The notes under the pieces: generated by a model
Told to the model about the DNA's origin: nothing
The model's input: the letters and a program-made list of their open reading frames with translations, nothing else
The model's database searches: none
Assembly (NCBI RefSeq): GCF_031882575.1
Contig: NZ_CP134772.1
Coordinates: forward strand, 638,001-702,000
Length of the DNA: 64,000 nucleotides
Direction of reading: 5' to 3'
Origin: Pseudomonas sp. VD-NE ins
Lineage (GTDB): Bacteria > Pseudomonadota > Gammaproteobacteria > Pseudomonadales > Pseudomonadaceae
Position numbers and translations under genes: made by a program
Shown: positions 27,875 through 36,435 of the stretch, piece after piece
Layout: the number at the start of each line of letters is the position of its first letter
Numbering within the stretch: the first letter of the stretch is position 1

Positions 27875-28300
27875 TTAGCTCAAGGCGCTATTGCGTTCGA
27901 TCACACGGTCACCACCACCTTCGGCAAGGGTTTGACCTTGTGGAGTGCGGTCACCACCGTCGGAAGCAAGGGTCTGGCCTTGTGGAGTGCGGTCGCTGCC
28001 ATCGGAAGCCAGGGTCTGGCCTTGTGGAGTGCGATCGCTGCCGTCGGACGCCAGGGTCTGACCTTGTGGGGTCTTGTCGTAGCCGTCCTGAACCAGGCCT
28101 TTCTCTTCCAGACGTTCACGGCCGCCTTCAGCCAGGGTCTGACCTTGTGGAGTGCGGTCGCCACCATCAGCGGCTACGGTTTGGCTGAACACCGAGTGGC
28201 TGGATTTCACTTGCGGAGTAGCTTGATCGGCAGCCGGCAGGGCAAAAGCAGTGCTGGCTAGCATCGACAGGGTAAGGCTGAGCAGTAATTGGCGTTTCAT
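27875..28300 (-). CDS. Secreted protein of tandem DGxDRTPQGQTLA repeats
   Basis: A 141-residue precursor with a clear signal peptide (MKRQLLLSLTLSMLASTAFA) and ATG at 28300 after AAGGAGCAACC. The mature protein is nearly all repeat: five 14-residue units DG(G/S/Y)D(R/K)TPQGQTLA(S/E), four of them contiguous at residues 72-127 and one at 45-58, separated by a 13-residue interruption. It is rich in Gly, Asp, Gln and Thr, probably disordered, and has no Cys. The 42-base repeat keeps all frames open, so opposite-strand readings are artefacts. I know of no function. It has its own terminator downstream. Confidence 0.85.
   Translation of the reverse strand: MKRQLLLSLTLSMLASTAFALPAADQATPQVKSSHSVFSQTVAADGGDRTPQGQTLAEGGRERLEEKGLVQDGYDKTPQGQTLASDGSDRTPQGQTLASDGSDRTPQGQTLASDGGDRTPQGQTLAEGGGDRVIERNSALS
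27920..28168. repeat. 42-bp in-frame tandem repeat in the secreted protein gene
   Basis: Each unit includes GGTCTGRCCTTGTGGAGTGC on the plus strand and encodes 14 residues. Four units are contiguous. High nucleotide identity suggests recent expansion by slippage or recombination. Confidence 0.85.
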
Positions 28301-28393
28301 GATGGGTTGCTCCTTGGGAGGGCGATAAAGTGGGTACGAGGGCAATGCTACTCTCGATAAGTCGATATAAAAGTTCATAAACGCAATGGTAAT

Positions 28394-28410
28394 AATCAAC
28401 AGAATTGATT
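28394..28410. promoter_or_regulatory. Dyad AATCAA-N5-TTGATT
   Basis: The perfect dyad AATCAA CAGAA TTGATT lies 94 bases upstream of the secreted repeat protein start and about 275 bases upstream of asmA. It is an inside-out arrangement relative to the FNR box and may be an operator for an unknown factor. Confidence 0.3.
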
Positions 28411-28558
28411 GTTCTGCCGGGAGGCTCTAGATCGCGGCTTTGCGGACGACGGTTATGCACCGGGGTGGGTATTTCCGACTCACTCGCGCCTCGCAAAAGT
28501 GCGGGTCGCGGTAACACTGTTCGACTGATTGGTCAGATTTCGCGCGGCTTTTTGCGCC

Positions 28559-28578
28559 TTAATCGACCTTTCGATTAA
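28559..28578. promoter_or_regulatory. Perfect dyad upstream of asmA
   Basis: TTAATCGA and TCGATTAA enclose CCTT, 108 bases before the asmA start. The 385-base region between the secreted repeat protein and asmA otherwise shows only short degenerate inverted repeats (CTGA TTGG TCAG at about 28515). The dyad looks like an operator, but I know no regulator that binds it. Confidence 0.35.
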
Positions 28579-28685
28579 ACCTGCGGCTGGTTTGCCAGTC
28601 GTAGATTTCATGAGGGCCGCTTTGGCCCGCCGTTTCAGCCGTACGCTGCAGTCTTTGCGTGCGGTCGTGATCAGGAGCTTTGTGC

Positions 28686-30761
28686 ATGACGCGCACTGGA
28701 AAAATCTTCAGCTGGACCTTCGCCATCCTCGTGCTGCTACTGGCCGTGCTGGTTTTGATCATCGTGTTCTTCGACTGGAACCGGATCAAACCGCCGATCA
28801 ACGCCAAAGTCTCGGAAGAACTGCACCGACCGTTTGCTATTAACGGCAACCTCGCGGTGATCTGGCAGCGCGAGCCGGACGAGGGCGGCTGGCGTGCGTG
28901 GGTGCCGTGGCCGCACGTGGTGGCCGAGGATTTGAGCCTGGGCAACCCGGACTGGTCGAAGAAACCGCAGATGGTCACGCTCAAACGCGTTGAGCTGCGT
29001 ATCTCGCCGCTGGCATTGCTGGCGCAACGGGTGGTGATTCCGCGCATCGACCTGACCGAACCCAATGCCGAGTTGCAGCGTCTGGCCGATGGCCGCGCCA
29101 ACTGGACGTTCAAGTTCGATCCGAAAGATCCGAACGCCGAGCCGTCGAATTGGGTGGTCGACATCGGCGCCATCGGTTTCGACAAGGGCCACGTCACCCT
29201 CGATGATCAGACGCTCAAAACCAACCTTGATGTGCTGATTGATCCGCTGGGCAAACCGATTCCCTACAGCGACATTGTTGGTGCCAAAGCGGCGAAAACC
29301 GCCCAGGACAAGGGCGGTGCGCCGCAGGATTACGCGTTTGCGTTGAAGGTCAAAGGCCAATACCACGGCCAGAACCTCACCGGCCAAGGCAAGATCGGCG
29401 GGCTGCTCGCTTTGCAGGATGCGCGCAAGCCATTCCCGTTGCAGGCGCAGGCGAAGATCGGCGATACCAGCATCGAACTGGCCGGTACGCTGACGGATCC
29501 GCTCAACCTCGGCGCCCTCGATCTGCGTCTGAAACTGGCCGGTGCCAGCCTCGGCAACCTTTATCCACTGACCGGCGTGACCCTGCCGGACACCCCGCCG
29601 TATTCCACTGACGGTCACTTGATCGCCAAATTGCATGACGAGGCGGGCGCGAAATTCACCTACGAGCAGTTCAACGGCAAGATCGGCAGCAGTGATATTC
29701 ATGGCGACCTGACCTACGTGGCCAGCCAGCCACGGCCGAAACTCAGCGGCGCATTGCTCTCCAATCAACTGTTGTTCGCTGACCTCGCACCGCTGATCGG
29801 CGCCGACTCTAACGACAAGCAAAAGGCCCGCGGCGGCGAAAGCAAACAGCCAGCGGATAAAGTGCTGCCGGTCGAAGAGTTCAAGACTGATCGCTGGCGT
29901 GCAATGGACGCCGACGTCGAGTTCACCGGCAAGCGCATCGTCCATAGCGAGAAGCTGCCGTTCAACGACCTCTATACCCACCTGAAACTCAACGACGGCG
30001 AACTGAGCCTGGAGCCACTGCGCTTCGGCGTCGCTGGCGGCAATCTCGATGCACAGATTCGCCTCAACGGTCGCACCGAGCCGCTGGAAGGCCGGGCGAA
30101 ACTGACCGCACGCCGCTTCAAACTCAAAGAGCTGTTCCCGACCTTTGAACCGATGAAGACCAGTTTCGGTGAGCTCAATGGCGACGCCGATATCACTGGG
30201 CGCGGCAACTCGGTGGCCAAGCTGCTGGGCGGTGCCAACGGCAAATTGAAGATGTTGATCAACGACGGTGCGATCAGCCGTGAGCTGATGGAACTGGCCG
30301 GGCTCAACGTCGGTAACTACGTGGTCGGCAAGATCTTTGGCGACAAGGAAGTGAAGATCAACTGCGCGGCGGCGGACTTCGACATCAAGAGCGGTCTGGC
30401 CACCACACAGCTGTTTGTCTTCGATACCGAGAACGCGATCATCTACATCGACGGCACGGCGAACATGGCCACCGAGCAGCTTGACCTGACCGTGACGCCG
30501 GAATCCAAGGGCTGGCGTTTGATTTCCTTGCGCTCGCCGCTGTATGTGCGTGGCAAGTTCATCAAACCGGATGCCGGCGTGAAGGCTGTGCCGCTGATGT
30601 TGCGTGGAGCGGGGATGGTGGCGTTGGGCGTGATCGCGGCGCCGGCGGCGGGGCTGTTGGCGCTGGTGGCGCCGAGTGGCGGTGAGCCGAATCAGTGTGC
30701 GCCGTTGCTGGAGCAGATGAAGGCGGGCAAGGCGCCTGTCACCGTAAAACCTACTAAATAG
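28686..30761 (+). CDS. AsmA family protein
   Basis: A 691-residue envelope protein: one N-terminal hydrophobic anchor (SWTFAILVLLLAVLVLIIVFF) followed by a large beta-rich periplasmic region and a C-terminal AsmA-like domain ending with hydrophobic stretch (AGMVALGVIAAPAAGLLALV). AsmA-like proteins are now thought to be bridge-like lipid carriers between inner and outer membranes; older data tie AsmA to outer-membrane assembly. ATG at 28686 follows AGGAGC. No partner gene is evident. Confidence 0.92.
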   Translation: MTRTGKIFSWTFAILVLLLAVLVLIIVFFDWNRIKPPINAKVSEELHRPFAINGNLAVIWQREPDEGGWRAWVPWPHVVAEDLSLGNPDWSKKPQMVTLKRVELRISPLALLAQRVVIPRIDLTEPNAELQRLADGRANWTFKFDPKDPNAEPSNWVVDIGAIGFDKGHVTLDDQTLKTNLDVLIDPLGKPIPYSDIVGAKAAKTAQDKGGAPQDYAFALKVKGQYHGQNLTGQGKIGGLLALQDARKPFPLQAQAKIGDTSIELAGTLTDPLNLGALDLRLKLAGASLGNLYPLTGVTLPDTPPYSTDGHLIAKLHDEAGAKFTYEQFNGKIGSSDIHGDLTYVASQPRPKLSGALLSNQLLFADLAPLIGADSNDKQKARGGESKQPADKVLPVEEFKTDRWRAMDADVEFTGKRIVHSEKLPFNDLYTHLKLNDGELSLEPLRFGVAGGNLDAQIRLNGRTEPLEGRAKLTARRFKLKELFPTFEPMKTSFGELNGDADITGRGNSVAKLLGGANGKLKMLINDGAISRELMELAGLNVGNYVVGKIFGDKEVKINCAAADFDIKSGLATTQLFVFDTENAIIYIDGTANMATEQLDLTVTPESKGWRLISLRSPLYVRGKFIKPDAGVKAVPLMLRGAGMVALGVIAAPAAGLLALVAPSGGEPNQCAPLLEQMKAGKAPVTVKPTK

Positions 30762-30780
30762 TCGGTGTCCATAAGGGCCT

Positions 30781-30863
30781 CTTCGCGAGCAAGCTCGCTC
30801 CCACATCGACCGCATCCACCAGAAGGAATGCGGTCGAGTGTGGGAGCGAGCTTGCTCGCGAAG
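30781..30863. repeat. REP pair (class A) with symmetric centre
   Basis: CTTCGCGAGCAAGCTCGCTC and its complement enclose CGACCGCATCC..GGAATGCGGTCG, which extends the dyad. The centre shares AGAAGGAATGCGG with the REP at 34501. Confidence 0.88.
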
Positions 30864-30877
30864 GCGGGTTAAAAGGG

Positions 30878-31411
30878 TTACAGGTCGTTCAGGATGTCAG
30901 CCATGTCATCGGCATGCTCTTCTTCCTGCGCCAGAATATCTTCGAAGATACGCCGGGTAGTCGGGTCTTTCTCGCCGATATACTGGATGATCTCGCGATA
31001 GCTGTCGATGGCGATCCGCTCGGCAACGAGGTCTTCGTAGACCATCTCTTTGAGGGTGTTGCCGGCCACGTATTGCGCGTGGGACATTTTCGACAGCAGG
31101 TCGGGGTTGAACTCAGGCTCACCGCCCAATTGCACAATGCGCTCGGCGAGGCGGTCGGCGTGCTGGGCTTCCTGGGTGGCGTGCTCGAGAAACTCTTCGG
31201 CGGCCACATGGGCTTTAACACCATTGGCCATGAAGTAGTGGCGCTTGTAACGCAACACGCAGACCAGTTCGGTGGCCAGCGATTCATTGAGCAAGCGCAG
31301 CACCTCTTCACGGTCGGCGCTGTAGCCTTCGGTGACGGCGCCGTTTTCGACGTGTTGGCGCGCACGATCGCGCAAGGTTTGAACATCTGACAGATGCAGG
31401 TCGTCGCTCAT
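30878..31411 (-). CDS. Bacterioferritin-like (ferritin superfamily) protein
   Basis: A 177-residue four-helix protein of the ferritin superfamily. Di-iron ligands appear as E in LNESLATELVCVLRY, ExxH in ATQEAQHADRL, E in EDLVAERIAID and ExxH in AQEEEHADDM. Such proteins oxidise and store iron or protect DNA. It differs from classical Bfr in sequence around the haem methionine, so I leave it unnamed. CAGGAGATCG precedes ATG. It is alone between REP and the LysR gene. Confidence 0.88.
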   Translation of the reverse strand: MSDDLHLSDVQTLRDRARQHVENGAVTEGYSADREEVLRLLNESLATELVCVLRYKRHYFMANGVKAHVAAEEFLEHATQEAQHADRLAERIVQLGGEPEFNPDLLSKMSHAQYVAGNTLKEMVYEDLVAERIAIDSYREIIQYIGEKDPTTRRIFEDILAQEEEHADDMADILNDL

Positions 31412-31509
31412 TTCGATCTCCTGGAGGCTAATCCGATGGGCGCCACGTTCTGCGGACGCGGTCGCTACCTAAGCTGTGAGTCATGAGCGTCGCAAAAAGT
31501 TTTATCGGT

Positions 31510-32445
31510 TTACGCAACCCCTGCAGGAGCTGCCGAAGGCTGCGATCTTGGCGCCAGCCCGGACAAAACTGCTTCCTCGCGCAACCAGGCAAAAAACGCC
31601 CGCACCGGCGGATGCCTCTCGCGCCCCGGCACGCACAACGCGCTGTAGCCGGCGCCATCGACTTGAACCTGGCCCATGAACGGCACCAGCAAACCGCTGG
31701 CGACACTTTCCGAGACCAGAATATTGCTCGCCAGCACCAGCCCTTGCCCGGCGATCGCCGCTTGCAGGGCGTAATGCTCTTCATCGTATTCGCGGATGGC
31801 CGGCTGCGGGTTCAACCAGTTTTCGCCAGCCTTGGCGCACCACGCTTCCCAGCCATGGGCGTAGAGCTTGGAGTTGTGCCAACGCACGCTGATCAACGTC
31901 GGAGTGCGCCGCGCGGCCAGCGCCACTTGCTCGGGCGAGCCGTAAACACCGAACGATTCATCGAAAAGGCACAGACCATACAGATTCGGGTAATCGTCGA
32001 GGCTGTAGCGCAAAACCAGATCGACACTGGCGTCCTGATGCAGATCGATGACTTCACAGTGAGTATCGAGGCGCACGTTGATGTTCGGGTGTTGCGCATA
32101 AAAACGCCCGAGGCGCGGCACCAGCCACAGTGCTGCGAATGCGGCGGTGGTCGAGAGCGTCAGCGTGCTGGCGTTGCGCTGCGGGCGCAGGGTGTCGACG
32201 CTTTGCGCCACTTCCAGCAGCGCGCCATGCAGGCTGCGAAACAGGCGCTCGCCGCCCTCGGTCAGACGCACCTGGCGTGGCAGGCGTTCGAACAATGCGA
32301 CGCCGAGCCAGTCTTCCAGCGAACGAATCTGGTGCGAAATCGCCGTGGGCGTGACCGACAGTTCTTCGGCGGCAGCCTTGAAACTGAGCAGCCGTGATGC
32401 CGATTCGAAAGCGCGCAGAGCGGTCAGCGGCAGTGAGGCGAACAT
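31510..32445 (-). CDS. LysR family regulator (GcvA-like) with REP-encoded C-terminus
   Basis: A 311-residue LysR-type regulator. HTH: LRAFESASRLLSFKAAAEEL then VTPTAISHQIRSLEDWLG. The sequence is of the GcvA subgroup. I choose ATG at 32445, just behind GGAGCTTTC; 32457 is an alternative. The last 12 residues (RSQPSAAPAGVA) are encoded by a REP-family repeat (31519-31550), so the original C-terminus has probably been replaced or extended by repeat insertion. It is divergent from azoR and may regulate it. Confidence 0.88.
   Translation of the reverse strand: MFASLPLTALRAFESASRLLSFKAAAEELSVTPTAISHQIRSLEDWLGVALFERLPRQVRLTEGGERLFRSLHGALLEVAQSVDTLRPQRNASTLTLSTTAAFAALWLVPRLGRFYAQHPNINVRLDTHCEVIDLHQDASVDLVLRYSLDDYPNLYGLCLFDESFGVYGSPEQVALAARRTPTLISVRWHNSKLYAHGWEAWCAKAGENWLNPQPAIREYDEEHYALQAAIAGQGLVLASNILVSESVASGLLVPFMGQVQVDGAGYSALCVPGRERHPPVRAFFAWLREEAVLSGLAPRSQPSAAPAGVA
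31519..31550. repeat. Half REP (class C) overlapping the LysR C-terminus
   Basis: CTGCAGGAGCTGCCGAAGGC, then TGCGATCTTGG is a unit of the hairpin at 20268, here single and inside the coding end of the LysR gene. Confidence 0.75.
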
Positions 32446-32565
32446 TGAAAGCTCCATGGGTGAAATGAATTCATCCCGACTGATTTTTGCTCATTTGAGG
32501 CAACGGTGTGCTGCCTGCAATCTGCAGTGACACAGCCATCAAAGTCTAGCCTCAAGGAGTTTCAG

Positions 32566-33204
32566 ATGAGCAAAATTCTTGCGATACATGCCAGCCCACG
32601 TGGCGACCGTTCCCACTCACGGCGTCTGGCGGAACATTTTCTCAGTGCCTGGCAGGTGCGTCATCCGCAGGCGCACGTCACTCGCCGCGAGGTCGGGCGA
32701 GTGCTGATTCCGCCGGTCAACGAAGCCTTTGTCGCCGCCGCTTTTTATCCACAGCCCGAAGCACGCCCACTGTCGATGCAGGCGGATCTGGCCCTGAGCG
32801 ATCAACTGGTCGGCGAGCTGTTCGAGCACGACCTGCTGCTGATTTCCACGCCGATGTACAACTTCAGCGTGCCCAGCGGCCTCAAGGCCTGGGTCGATCA
32901 GATCGTGCGCCTGGGCCTGACCTTCGATCATACGCTGGACAACGGCGTCGCCCAGTACACGCCGCTGTTGCAGGGCAAGAAGGCGCTGATTGTCACCAGT
33001 CGCGGCGGTTTCGGCTTCGGCCCGGGAGGCGAACTGGAAGCGTTGAATCACGCCGATCCATGGCTGCGCACGGCACTGGGGTTCATCGGCATCAACGACG
33101 TCACCGTGTTTGCGGCCGAGGGCGAAGAGTCCGCTGAACGCACCTTTGCGGTGTCGCTGGCCGAGGCCGAGCAGCGTTTACTCGACCTCGCGCGGGTGTT
33201 CTAA
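32566..33204 (+). CDS. azoR: FMN-dependent NADH azoreductase
   Basis: A 212-residue flavodoxin-like oxidoreductase. The FMN phosphate loop is [34 protein letters not shown] and [12 protein letters not shown] are the other AzoR marks. It reduces quinones and azo dyes by two-electron transfer from NAD(P)H. CAAGGAGTTTCAG precedes the ATG at 32566. The SMR transporter begins at the next base after its stop, so they form an operon; detoxification plus export is the likely theme. Confidence 0.93.
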   Translation: MSKILAIHASPRGDRSHSRRLAEHFLSAWQVRHPQAHVTRREVGRVLIPPVNEAFVAAAFYPQPEARPLSMQADLALSDQLVGELFEHDLLLISTPMYNFSVPSGLKAWVDQIVRLGLTFDHTLDNGVAQYTPLLQGKKALIVTSRGGFGFGPGGELEALNHADPWLRTALGFIGINDVTVFAAEGEESAERTFAVSLAEAEQRLLDLARVF

Positions 33205-33510
33205 ATGGCCTGGCTGTTCCTGCTGATCGCCGCCGGGTTTGAGGTGACCTTCGCCATGGGCATGAAGTACGCCGAAGGTTTCACCCGACTCTGGCCCTCG
33301 CTGATCACGGTGACTGCGGCGGTCGGCGGGATCTACTTCCTGACCTTGGCGATGCGTGAACTGCCCGTGAGCATCGCCTACCCGATCTGGACGGCGATTG
33401 GCTCACTGGGCACGGTGTTCCTCGGTTTTGCCCTGCTCGGCGAGAGCCTGACCCTGGTCAAACTGGTTTCGGTCGGTCTGATTGTGGCGGGGGTGGTGGG
33501 CCTGAAGTAG
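33205..33510 (+). CDS. SMR family exporter (SugE/Gdx-like)
   Basis: A 101-residue four-helix membrane protein of the small multidrug resistance family. The essential Glu in helix 1 is seen in AAGFEVTFAMGMKY. The WPSLIT and LPVSIAYPIWTAIGSLG pattern is closer to SugE/Gdx (guanidinium export) than to EmrE. It follows azoR without a gap. Confidence 0.87.
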   Translation: MAWLFLLIAAGFEVTFAMGMKYAEGFTRLWPSLITVTAAVGGIYFLTLAMRELPVSIAYPIWTAIGSLGTVFLGFALLGESLTLVKLVSVGLIVAGVVGLK

Positions 33511-33600
33511 GCTGGTCGATGAGTTGTCATCATCACGGAGGATGCTTGGCGGGCGTTTTGCACGCCTGCATCCACTCATCGAACACAAGGATGTTTGCCC

Positions 33601-34479
33601 ATGTCGACGCGTTATCCATTGGTGCTGGTGCCCGGCATGCTCGGGTTTATCCGGCTGGTGCTCTATCCGTACTGGTACGGCATCATCAAGGCACTGCGCC
33701 GTGGTGGTGCGACGGTGATTGCGGTGCAGGTGTCGCCGCTCAACTCGACTGAGGTGCGCGGCGAGCAGTTGTTGGCGCGCATCGATGAGATCTTGCGAGA
33801 GACCGGGGCGCAAAAGGTCAACCTGTTCGGCCACAGTCAGGGTTCGCTGACGGCGCGCTATGCGGCGGCGAAACGGCCGGATCTGGTGGCATCCGTCACG
33901 TCGGTGGCCGGGCCCAATCATGGCTCCGAGCTGGCCGATTATCTGGAAAAAAATTATCCGGCCGACAGCGCCAAGGGGCGGCTGCTTGAGGTGTTGCTGC
34001 GGTTGGTCGGGTGGTTGATGGCTGTTTTGGAGACCGGTTACCACGGGCCGAAACTGCCGGTGGATATCCACGCCTCGCATCAATCGCTGACGACGGAGGG
34101 CGTGGCGCTGTTCAACCAGCGTTATCCACAGGGCTTGCCTGACACCTGGGGCGGGCACGGGCCGGAAGAGGTTAACGGCGTACGTTATTACTCATGGTCG
34201 GGGACGTTGCAGCCGGGCAAGACCGATCGTGGCGGCAATCTGTTCGATGGAACCAATCGCAGCTGTCGCTTGTTTGCGAAAACCTTTGTGCGTGAGCCTG
34301 GGCATTGCGACGGCATGGTCGGGCGCTACAGCTCGCATCTGGGCACGGTGATTGGCGATGACTATCCGCTGGATCACTTCGACATCGTCAATCAGTCACT
34401 GGGGCTGGTGGGTAAGGGCGCGGATCCGGTGCGGCTGTTTGTCGAGCATGCGGCGCGGCTAAAGGCTGCCGGGGTTTAG
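33601..34479 (+). CDS. Lipase / alpha/beta hydrolase of bacterial lipase family I
   Basis: A 292-residue lipase resembling P. fragi lipase. The oxyanion segment LVPGMLGF begins near residue 8 and the nucleophile elbow is GHSQGSLTARY. The catalytic Asp is expected in FAKTFVREPGHCDGMVG and the His in YPLDHFDIVNQ. There is no evident signal peptide, which also fits the P. fragi form. AAGGAT lies before the ATG at 33601. A dedicated foldase (lif) gene is not adjacent. Substrate not determinable from sequence; triacylglycerol is expected. Confidence 0.88.
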   Translation: MSTRYPLVLVPGMLGFIRLVLYPYWYGIIKALRRGGATVIAVQVSPLNSTEVRGEQLLARIDEILRETGAQKVNLFGHSQGSLTARYAAAKRPDLVASVTSVAGPNHGSELADYLEKNYPADSAKGRLLEVLLRLVGWLMAVLETGYHGPKLPVDIHASHQSLTTEGVALFNQRYPQGLPDTWGGHGPEEVNGVRYYSWSGTLQPGKTDRGGNLFDGTNRSCRLFAKTFVREPGHCDGMVGRYSSHLGTVIGDDYPLDHFDIVNQSLGLVGKGADPVRLFVEHAARLKAAGV

Positions 34480-34500
34480 CCCTGAGACCGCGTCATCGTT

Positions 34501-34585
34501 CTTCGCGAGCAGGCTCGCTCCCACATTCGAATGCATTCCAACAGAAGGAATGCGGACACCTGTGGGAGCGAGCTTGCTCGCGAAG
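34501..34585. repeat. REP pair (class A)
   Basis: CTTCGCGAGCAGGCTCGCTC... and TGTGGGAGCGAGCTTGCTCG, CGAAG enclose ATTCGAATGCATTCCAACAG, AAGGAATGCGG. It separates the convergent lipase and EamA genes. Confidence 0.88.
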
Positions 34586-34593
34586 AGGGCCTA

Positions 34594-35481
34594 TCAGGCG
34601 ACGCTTAATTTGCGGCCCAACACGGTGGTCCAGCGCTCGGAAAGAATCACCCCGCCCAACGTCAGCAATCCACCCACCAGGTGATACATCGCCAGTTGCT
34701 CCTTCAACACCACCGCCGCAATCAGCGCGGTAATCAACGGCAGCAAGTTGAAGAACAACGTCGTGCGGCTGGGCCCCAGACGCTGCACCGCCTGCATCCA
34801 CGCCAGCGGCGCGAGCATCGACGCCAGCAGACACGCATACAGCACCAGTGGAATATTCTGCAGGGTCAGCCCGGTCTTCGGCGAAGCGGCATACAGCGGA
34901 AACAACACGACAATCGCCACCAGCACCTGCAAATACAGCAACACCAGCGGCGGCAGGCGCAGTTGCCATTTTTTCAGCAAAGTGCTGTAGATCGCATAGG
35001 CCAGAGTGGCGATCAACATCATCGCATCACCCATGTTCACCCCGTGTTGCAGCAACGCGCCGAGGCTGCCGGACGAGACCACGACCAGCACACCGGCAAA
35101 CGACAACACGGCACCGACCAACGCGCCGGCGGTCAGGCGCTGCCCAAGGCTGATGATCGCCATGGCCAGCGACATCAACGGCATCAGCGACAGGATGATG
35201 CCCATGTTGGTCGCCGTGGTCAGAGTCGCAGCGAAATAGGCGAGGCTCTGATACACCGCCATGCCGAGTACGCCGAGGATGAAAATCTTGCCCAGGTTCG
35301 GGCGGATCTGCGGCCAGTGCGCGATCACCGCTTTGAGCATGAATGGGGTGAACAGCAAACCGGCGAGCAGCCAGCGATAGAAACCGATCTCGGCGGGAAA
35401 AATTGCCCCGACCGCCAGTTTGTTGATCACGGTATTGCCGGCCCAGATAAAAATCGCCAGCAGCGGAAACGCGTATTGCAT
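34594..35481 (-). CDS. EamA/DMT family exporter
   Basis: A 295-residue membrane protein with ten helices in two EamA repeats; the first starts FPLLAIFIWAGNTVINKLA, the second with the GDAMMLIATLAYAIYSTLLKK motif. DMT exporters of this kind move amino acids or metabolites out. Divergent from an AraC regulator gene (97 bases between), which probably controls it, as in many Pseudomonas AraC-EamA pairs. Confidence 0.9.
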   Translation of the reverse strand: MQYAFPLLAIFIWAGNTVINKLAVGAIFPAEIGFYRWLLAGLLFTPFMLKAVIAHWPQIRPNLGKIFILGVLGMAVYQSLAYFAATLTTATNMGIILSLMPLMSLAMAIISLGQRLTAGALVGAVLSFAGVLVVVSSGSLGALLQHGVNMGDAMMLIATLAYAIYSTLLKKWQLRLPPLVLLYLQVLVAIVVLFPLYAASPKTGLTLQNIPLVLYACLLASMLAPLAWMQAVQRLGPSRTTLFFNLLPLITALIAAVVLKEQLAMYHLVGGLLTLGGVILSERWTTVLGRKLSVA

Positions 35482-35577
35482 GAGTTGAAACCAGTACGTT
35501 GATGAAGGGCAATTATCCCTTGTCTGGATGCAAGCCTATACTGCGAACCGGACAACCTGCCTCTGAAACCGGACAGC

Positions 35578-36372
35578 ATGAACAGCAAACACATCGATCT
35601 GCTGGATTTCAGCGAACTGCCATCGGCGGTGTACTTCCGCTACGCCGACTTCAACGCCCATGAATACGCTGCGCCGCATCGCCATCCGTGGGGCACGCTG
35701 GAATACGCGGCGCACGGCGTGCTGCACATGGACGTCGATGGCAGCCGCTTCATGTCGCCGCCGCAATACGCGGTGTGGGTGCCGCCGCAGGTCGAGCACA
35801 GTTTCTACAGCCATCAACCGGTCAACTATCGCGCGGTATGCCTCGACCCCAAGGTCTGCGCCGAACTGCCGAAACGCGCCTGCACCCTGGCGATCAGCGA
35901 TATTCTCAAGGCGATTCTCAAAGACTTCGCCGCCCGCGACGTGAAGATTCCCGAACTCGATGCCGACCAGCGTCTGGCGCAAGTGTTGGTCGATCAACTG
36001 CAACAGGCCCTGGTGCATGAGTGTTATCTGCCCTACGCGAGCAGCCCGGGTTTGCTGGCGATTCTCGAAACCTTGCAGGCCGAGCCGGGCAACAATCAGC
36101 CGCTGGCGCATTGGGCAATGCAAGTGCATGTCAGCGAACGCACGCTGGCCCGGCAATTCGTTCGGGAATTGGGAATGAGTTTCGGCGAGTGGCGCCAGCG
36201 TCTGCGCTATCTCGCCGCGATCGAGGCGCTGGAAACATCGCGCAGCGTGCAGGAAATCGCCTTCGATCTCGGTTACAGCAGCGGCTCGGCATTTATCGCC
36301 ATGTTCGCGCGGCAGGCCTGGTGTACGCCGGAGCAGTATCGCCGTAGCCACCTGGAAGGCAGGAAGGTGTAA
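35578..36372 (+). CDS. AraC family regulator with N-terminal cupin
   Basis: A 264-residue regulator. The N-terminal cupin (AAPHRHPWGTLEYAAHG, with two His) probably binds the inducer; the C-terminal AraC HTH pair spans roughly residues 175-255 (WAMQVHVSERTLARQF, then SVQEIAFDLGYSSGSAFI). It is divergent from the EamA exporter and likely activates it. It uses an ATG at 35578. Confidence 0.9.
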   Translation: MNSKHIDLLDFSELPSAVYFRYADFNAHEYAAPHRHPWGTLEYAAHGVLHMDVDGSRFMSPPQYAVWVPPQVEHSFYSHQPVNYRAVCLDPKVCAELPKRACTLAISDILKAILKDFAARDVKIPELDADQRLAQVLVDQLQQALVHECYLPYASSPGLLAILETLQAEPGNNQPLAHWAMQVHVSERTLARQFVRELGMSFGEWRQRLRYLAAIEALETSRSVQEIAFDLGYSSGSAFIAMFARQAWCTPEQYRRSHLEGRKV

Positions 36373-36435
36373 CAAGATTTGGCTACACTCCAGCAGATGC
36401 CGCCCCCATCGGTGCGGCGACAAGGAGAAAACTCC

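Noticed and set aside
27901..28261. Coding frames on the plus strand over the 42-bp repeats
   Set aside because: A repeat length divisible by three keeps all frames open; only the minus-strand product has a signal peptide and ribosome site.
28394..28410. FNR/ANR box
   Set aside because: The half-sites are inverted (AATCAA first, TTGATT second), opposite to TTGAT-N4-ATCAA.
28737..30815. 692-residue open frame on the minus strand across asmA
   Set aside because: It is antisense to a clear AsmA gene, lacks a ribosome site and has composition typical of a GC-rich shadow frame (His, Gln, Arg rich).
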